From Allium sativum (Eukaryota > Streptophyta > Magnoliopsida > Asparagales > Amaryllidaceae), in NCBI GenBank assembly GCA_030737875.1, contig CM060922.1, positions 232,666,335 through 232,730,334 on the forward strand: a stretch of DNA of 64,000 bases, read 5' to 3'. Shown in pieces: positions 59,376-64,000 of the stretch. The position numbers and the translations under genes were made by a program. Under the pieces are notes generated by a model. That model saw only the letters and a program-made list of their open reading frames with translations, made no database searches and was not told where the DNA came from. Every line of letters starts with the position of its first letter. Positions within the stretch are counted from its first letter, which is position 1.

Positions 59376-59938
59376 GATCCAGCTTTCTGTCCCTGCCCTT
59401 TCTTCTTTGGGCATTCCTTAGCTTGGTGCCCTGTCTCTCCACAATGGAAGCAACCACCCATCTTCGCCTTTCTTTTCCGGCAGTCTTTTGATATATGGCC
59501 AACAATGCAACATAAATTGCACCTTCTCTTCTCACGGGGCTTATTGTTCTTCCCTCCTTTCTTGAAGTCAGTTTTCTTTGCTTGTAGACCCTCTTTCTTC
59601 TCTTCCACCTTAGTTTCTTTCTTTCCGTGGTCTTCCTCGTGTAGCAATGCCATGTCCACCAAGCTTTCATAATTCGCTCCCGTAGATACGCGGGTCATAG
59701 CAAGGCTGTGTAGAGGCTCATTCAAACCCTTGACGAAGCGAAGTGCCTTCTTGTGTTGGGTGTTTACTAAGTCTAACCCAAATCTGGCCAACAGATTAAG
59801 CTGATTAACATATTCCCTGATCGTCATGCTTCCCTGTTTTAGAGTTAGAAATTTCTCCATTTGCAGGCTTCTTTCTGCTTGGGAGAGGAATTTCATCTCA
59901 AACCTTGTCCTGAAATCCTCCCATGTTTCCACCGCCCG
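59351..59938 (-). pseudogene. gag: C gag, C-terminal part with two zinc knuckles
   Basis: The retrotransposon gag domain continues (WEDFRTRFEMKFLSQAERSL, GSMTIREYVNQLNLLARFG). A Lys/Glu-rich linker and two CX2CX4HX4C knuckles follow: CNLCCIVGHISKDC (about 59480-59520) and CFHCGETGHQAKEC (about 59415-59455). These bind the RNA genome. The frame ends at the stop 59348-59350 after the frameshift. Confidence 0.92.
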
Positions 59939-60295
59939 CTAAGCATTGGTAACTTCCCACCAATAGGAAGCCTCATCCTTAAGCAACAATACCGCTAGTT
60001 GTATCTTTTGCCTGTCATCCACTACAAAGATGACAAACAGATCCTCAGTCTCCTTTAGCCAGTTTCCTGCCCCTACAAAGGATTCTGTCCCATAAAAGTC
60101 TTTTCCACCCATTGCCTTGAAGTCTCTACATGTTTTTGAGAAGGCATTTCCCCGGGGAGGTGGAGGGGGAGGTGGAACTGCGGCCACTAGAGGAGGGATG
60201 TCTGCTAGGCCCGCGCCATTGGCCCTTGCTTCTAAGTACCTCCTAAACCAGACGGGAATCGGCACTCCTTCCGGGAAGTTAAGGTCTCCAGACAT
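59939..60295 (-). pseudogene. gag: C gag, N-terminal part
   Basis: Starts at ATG 60295 (MSGDLNFPEG). It has a Pro-rich run, then FKAMGGKDFYGTESFVGAGNWL and ASYWWEVTNA, the front of the gag domain. TAG 59939-59941 separates it from the next part, in the same frame. Confidence 0.9.
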
Positions 60296-60470
60296 GCTGA
60301 AACAGAAGGGAAAAATTCAAAACGTAGGATAAAGAGAGATAGTTAGGGCACATGGCTTTGGGGTAATTTTGTCTTTTTATAAACATAACATTTTTTTCTT
60401 GAAAAATGCTTATTTAAACTTTCTTTTTGAAAACAATTTCAAAAACTTTTATCTTGTCTGGTAAACCTAT

Positions 60471-60482
60471 GCTCTAATACCA
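60471..60482 (-). other. Primer-binding site of C (initiator Met tRNA type)
   Basis: TGGTATTAGAGC on the - strand, two bases inside the 5' LTR, differs from the canonical site by one T. The leader 60296-60470 has no gene. Confidence 0.88.
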
Positions 60483-60484
60483 AG

Positions 60485-63400
60485 TGAAACACCCCACCTC
60501 CGTTAAGGTCACTCACAAAGGGAATGCCTTAATTTTGGTTGAGGTTTATAAGTAAATGCCACAGATAAACTCAAGACATATATAAATACACATATTTTAA
60601 ACAGCGGAAACCAACAGACTTTTATTTCATCAATACGTGTTCAAAACAAAACATTGTCTCAAAATACTTCCAACATTACATCATCATTACTGTCTTGATA
60701 ATTAAAGAAGCAAAAAACATAAATAAAGTGACAAAAATCCCTATAGTGATATCCAAAGCCATAGTCCAAGCAAAGAAGACCAAATCTTACATCTACGTTC
60801 TTGGATCTTGTACAGAGCCTGACTGAGCTGAGCTATTTCCTCCCTGTGGACTGGGGGAGGAAACGAAAGATAAGAATACGAAAAGAAAATAGGGTTAGAC
60901 ATAAAGCCTGAGTAATTCTAGTAACTCTTCAATATGTGAATAAGAAAAGGGCATGATAGATATATACTGAAAATAGGATGGTGTCACAAGCTAAGGCAGT
61001 GTCGAACGTGCTATCGCACCCATACTATATCTCTGCATCTACTTGAGTTTACTCTAACTGGCACCCCATGGTGAGGGTGAAGTGATCCCCAACTTTATTT
61101 AAAGATCGGCTCCTACTCGCGTTAACATGTGTCCCCCAAGAATTGTAGATACCTATGCTGGTCCCACCACGGGGTGTATTAAGACCCATAGTGGCGGCCC
61201 TGACACAAATTCTAGAAGGCATAGGTTATACTATTGGTGTCCCCAGTGCCCTGGTTGTCAGCTCCGAAGTGTGTTCACGCCCACACCCCATTAGACCTGC
61301 ACTGTGCACCCACCACCGTCGTTTGACCGCTTACAATCAGCCCAGCAATCGTGCCCCACCCTACCTAGTTTCAGGGTACCGTTGATACCTAAATTGGGTT
61401 ACTACTGAAACGGGTCCCTCGTTGCCAGGATTTTTTAGTCAAACATGTTAAGTGGTTAAGTGTCTGTATTTACCTAACCCCCACTCATCAATTCTTGTTA
61501 GCATGTTGAATTTGGTTAAGTGTTATAGTTGACTTAACCCTACCACCTGCCCTTAGCCTCTTAGGAGCACCAGACCACACACATTAGACAGGTATTGCTA
61601 CGGTTACTGGATATGCCGGTCGGTTCTGGGCAGGTTTACACAGTAGCTCAGTCTAACCTCGGGTCTTTATTGGGCTCAATGCTTAACCACCCACATTGGA
61701 TAGGTATTGTTGTGACTACTGGACAGCCGGGCGGTTCCAGGTAGGTTTACATCACAACTCAATCCAACCTTGGGTTAAGCATATCGTGTTTTCTAAATTT
61801 ACATATTTTATTACTATATATGTAAATGTTATATCTTTTATTTTTGGGTATAACAATTCATACCGCTTTACATGTCATTGTCGTTGGCATGTGCCAAACA
61901 TGCCAACATATATTTTCAATGTTTTACACCCAACGTTGTTACCCCCGTTCGTAACGCTCACAACATTATAACAAATGTTGGGCTCGACACAATTCGGCCC
62001 AACTTTATAAGTGTGAGAAAAAGGGGAAAATCAATAACATGTAATATTTTACAACATATAAGGGTGTGTGGCGCATGAACTTGCAATTTAGCGATTCAAC
62101 TAACATATAATATGAGTCATGTGAACTTGCATTCAAATCAATGTATAACTAAGGGGGTGACATATGAAATGGCATAGTTTAGGCTTACACAACTTGTGTT
62201 TAAACATGTTTAACTTGGCATAATGTCAAACAAAAAACTAGCATGATGTATATTCACCAAAAGGTCCAATTTCATCATCTAATCACATAGCCTATTTCAA
62301 CATGAACTTGCATAGTTTTTGAAACCCAAACGATACTTAACATAGATCTAATTATGCTTGCAAATAAACATGAACATGCATAGTTTATGGAACCCAAACA
62401 ATACTTAACATAGATCCAATTATACTTGCAAATAAACATGAACTTGCATAATTTATGAAACCCAAATGATGCTTAACATAGATCCAATTATACTTGCAAA
62501 TAAACATGAAAGTGATGACATAGGTTTTGGGTCATATAGGCATAAAAGGTTTCAAGTCTAAATCATGTTTACATAAACCTTAATTTAGGCTTAATGAATG
62601 TATAAGGTCCATGTCATAGGCATAAACAAAAAGGGATAAATTTCTAGTTTTTGCCACAAACTTTCAAGTGCCATTGTTTTCATATACAAATATTCAATAG
62701 GCTTGCATCAATCAATTTATGCCACAATAACCAATACACAAGTCATGATAAAACCATCGCAATACATAGAATTTATACAATAACACAATTCTATTTTCAT
62801 TTACATCGAATCACATCACAATTCTTATTCATATTCTGAAAGGTCACTATACTTACAACGAATGCAGAATCTTGAATTCTGGATTCTGAATTCTGAAATT
62901 GAGGTGCGCTCCTTTGGGTAGACTAACGTTGCGTTGATTTATTTGATTAACTTTAATCTTCTTCTTAGTTTGATTCGTCTCTTGGCTTTTGTCTTGACGG
63001 CTATGTTTAATCTTTTTTGTGTGAATTTTTAGTTGAGACTTAGGGTGTATTTATAGATTTTTAAGTTGTTTTGAGCCGTCAGATGAAGACAGGAGGAATC
63101 TAGGACATTCATAGTTTGGAGAGCCAATCAAGAGGTGACACGTCAGCCCTGGTGACACACAGGGCCTCAGAAATTCGAGCCAGAGCCAGACCTGGTCAGC
63201 CAGGTCGACACCCAGGTCGACACTATGGTCGACCTGGGGGGGCCAGGTCGACACTATGGTCGACCCTATGGTCGACCTGGTCTCTGGGCAGGAATTTTCC
63301 CGCCTAGCCCAGTTTGAACCTGAAATTCGAATTTTTGAAATTAAACTGAGATGTTTGAATTTAAATTTGATTCAGAAACTTCTGAAGGCCATAACTCCTT

Positions 63401-63556
63401 CATACCGAGTCCGATTCACGCAAACTCGGACTCTATCTCAAGCAGAATCCCGAGACGAACGCAATGGTGTAACCCATTTCCCTTAATTCTTTAATTTATA
63501 ATGAATTATAATTTAATTTGTTAATCTTAACGTTATAGAATTCACAGGATGTTACA
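60485..63556 (-). repeat. 5' LTR of element C
   Basis: Length 3,072 bp. Same features as the 3' LTR: 68-bp units 62301-62504, TATA 63048-63057, GTCGAC cluster 63204-63276. A short deletion near 63010, where the other copy has 'ctccctagcagcatgacgac', explains part of the length difference. Confidence 0.93.
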
Positions 63557-64000
63557 GTCAAGAAACGAAAAAGATATGATTTTTACTGTGAAATCAAAAA
63601 CCATAGCACTTTGAAGTGCTATAATATAGTTGAAATTAAAATAGGTCGTGCCTCAGCTGAATGGTTCGAAACTAGGTTTCAAATTTTCAGCAAATCCGTT
63701 GATCGATACGGGGATCGGGTTGCGTGAGGTCGAAGGGGGAGGTGGGGCGCCTGCTCGCCTGAAGTAGGCCCCAGTTCGGTGGCCAGCCGCGGCGGCGGTT
63801 CAAAGGGCTCGACTTTCCAGCCTGAGATCTCCCCCGATACTCAACGAAAAAATCTTCAGTTGGTATGGATTTGAAGCTCGTCTCGAGCTCTTCAAAATCT
63901 TCAAATGGAGGAGGGGCTGATTTTGCTTACAGGAGGTGCAAACGAGGAGAGAAGGGATCGAATGCAATCCATCGTCGCCTGGAGCAAAAGTCGGGGAGAG
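63557..64000 (-). repeat. Continuation of the truncated 5' LTR of D
   Basis: Begins with the target copy GTCAA and matches 45915-46360 of the D 3' LTR. It runs off the right edge of the window. Confidence 0.93.

Larger units (their letters stand above)
52300..63556 (-). mobile_element. Chromovirus C (Tekay-like), complete structure, decayed genes
   Basis: LTRs at 52300-55410 and 60485-63556 start TGTAACA and end TGTTTCA on the - strand. Flanking 5-mers are GCCAA and GTCAA; the uninterrupted paralogous site near 45915 reads GTCAA, so the left copy has mutated. A TGGTATTAGAGC primer site, a polypurine tract, and gag, protease, RT, RNase H, integrase and chromodomain are all recognisable. LTRs differ by about 4% by eye. 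At least six stops and about three frameshifts break the coding region. Confidence 0.95.
42299..64000 (-). mobile_element. Chromovirus D, same family as B, inverted, internally deleted and split by element C; continues past the window
   Basis: From left to right on the + strand: 3' LTR (42299-47260), polypurine tract, 3' untranslated region, chromodomain, integrase, RNase H, RT end, deletion junction at about 50543, truncated 5' LTR (50543-52299), element C, and more LTR (63557-64000). The LTR outer end reads TTTGACGACC against TGTGACGACC expected, so its last bases are mutated or cut. The chromodomain after integrase makes B and D chromoviruses; I lean to the Tekay/Del group but cannot prove it. 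Confidence 0.9.

Noticed and set aside
1..64000. CRISPR arrays, bacterial operons, rRNA genes
   Set aside because: The spaced repeats are LTR tandem arrays without unique spacers, and all coding is of plant retrotransposon type.

Overview
The window is plant nuclear heterochromatin with no intact host gene. The support is structural and coding: Ty3/gypsy retrotransposons of plant lineages (Tat, Athila, chromovirus), a CACTA DNA transposon, and a captured piece of a plant peptide:N-glycanase (PNG1) gene with its introns. It resembles pericentromeric or other repeat-dense DNA of a flowering plant. Nearly all of it is mobile DNA inserted into older mobile DNA.

Layout. (1) Chromovirus B on the + strand has a 5' LTR (1-439 plus 23063-24126, running off the left edge), a stripped 1.3 kb interior with primer-binding site and polypurine tract but no genes, and a 5.1 kb 3' LTR (25418-30555). 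(2) A CACTA element (440-23059, 3-bp target duplication ATG) is inserted in B's 5' LTR; the matching empty site survives in B's 3' LTR. The CACTA has no transposase that I can see and carries PNG1 exons (16198-16609). (3) A 13.9 kb Tat-lineage element on the - strand (2193-16071, 5-bp duplication ATCCA) is inserted in the CACTA. It has gag, protease, RT, two RNase H domains and integrase in one frame broken only by stop codons, and on the opposite strand a separate three-exon coding unit (4403-8093). (4) Unrecognised AT-rich DNA (30556-32534 and 41321-42298) is split by an Athila-type element E (32535-41320) that keeps gag and protease but lacks RT and integrase. (5) Element D, the same family as B but inverted, starts at 42299: 3' LTR, then chromodomain, integrase, RNase H and the end of RT, then a deletion joining RT directly to a truncated 5' LTR (50543-52299, resuming 63557-64000). 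(6) A second, unrelated chromovirus C (52300-63556, - strand) is inserted in that LTR.

Relative ages. By eye, LTR pairs differ by about 2.4% in the Tat element (about 20 mismatches and no indel in 840 bp), 2-3% in E, about 4% in C and about 6% in B. This agrees with the nesting, B being older than the CACTA and the CACTA older than Tat. Many premature stops read as C-to-T changes, as expected of methylated, silenced DNA.

Most interesting: the antisense spliced coding unit of the Tat element with a GATCCG-type motif array beside it and in the LTR U3 regions; the PNG1 capture; a tRNA-like Pol III cassette carried in both Athila LTRs; and GTCGAC palindrome clusters upstream of the TATA box in element C. 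All percentages and repeat counts are by eye and approximate.
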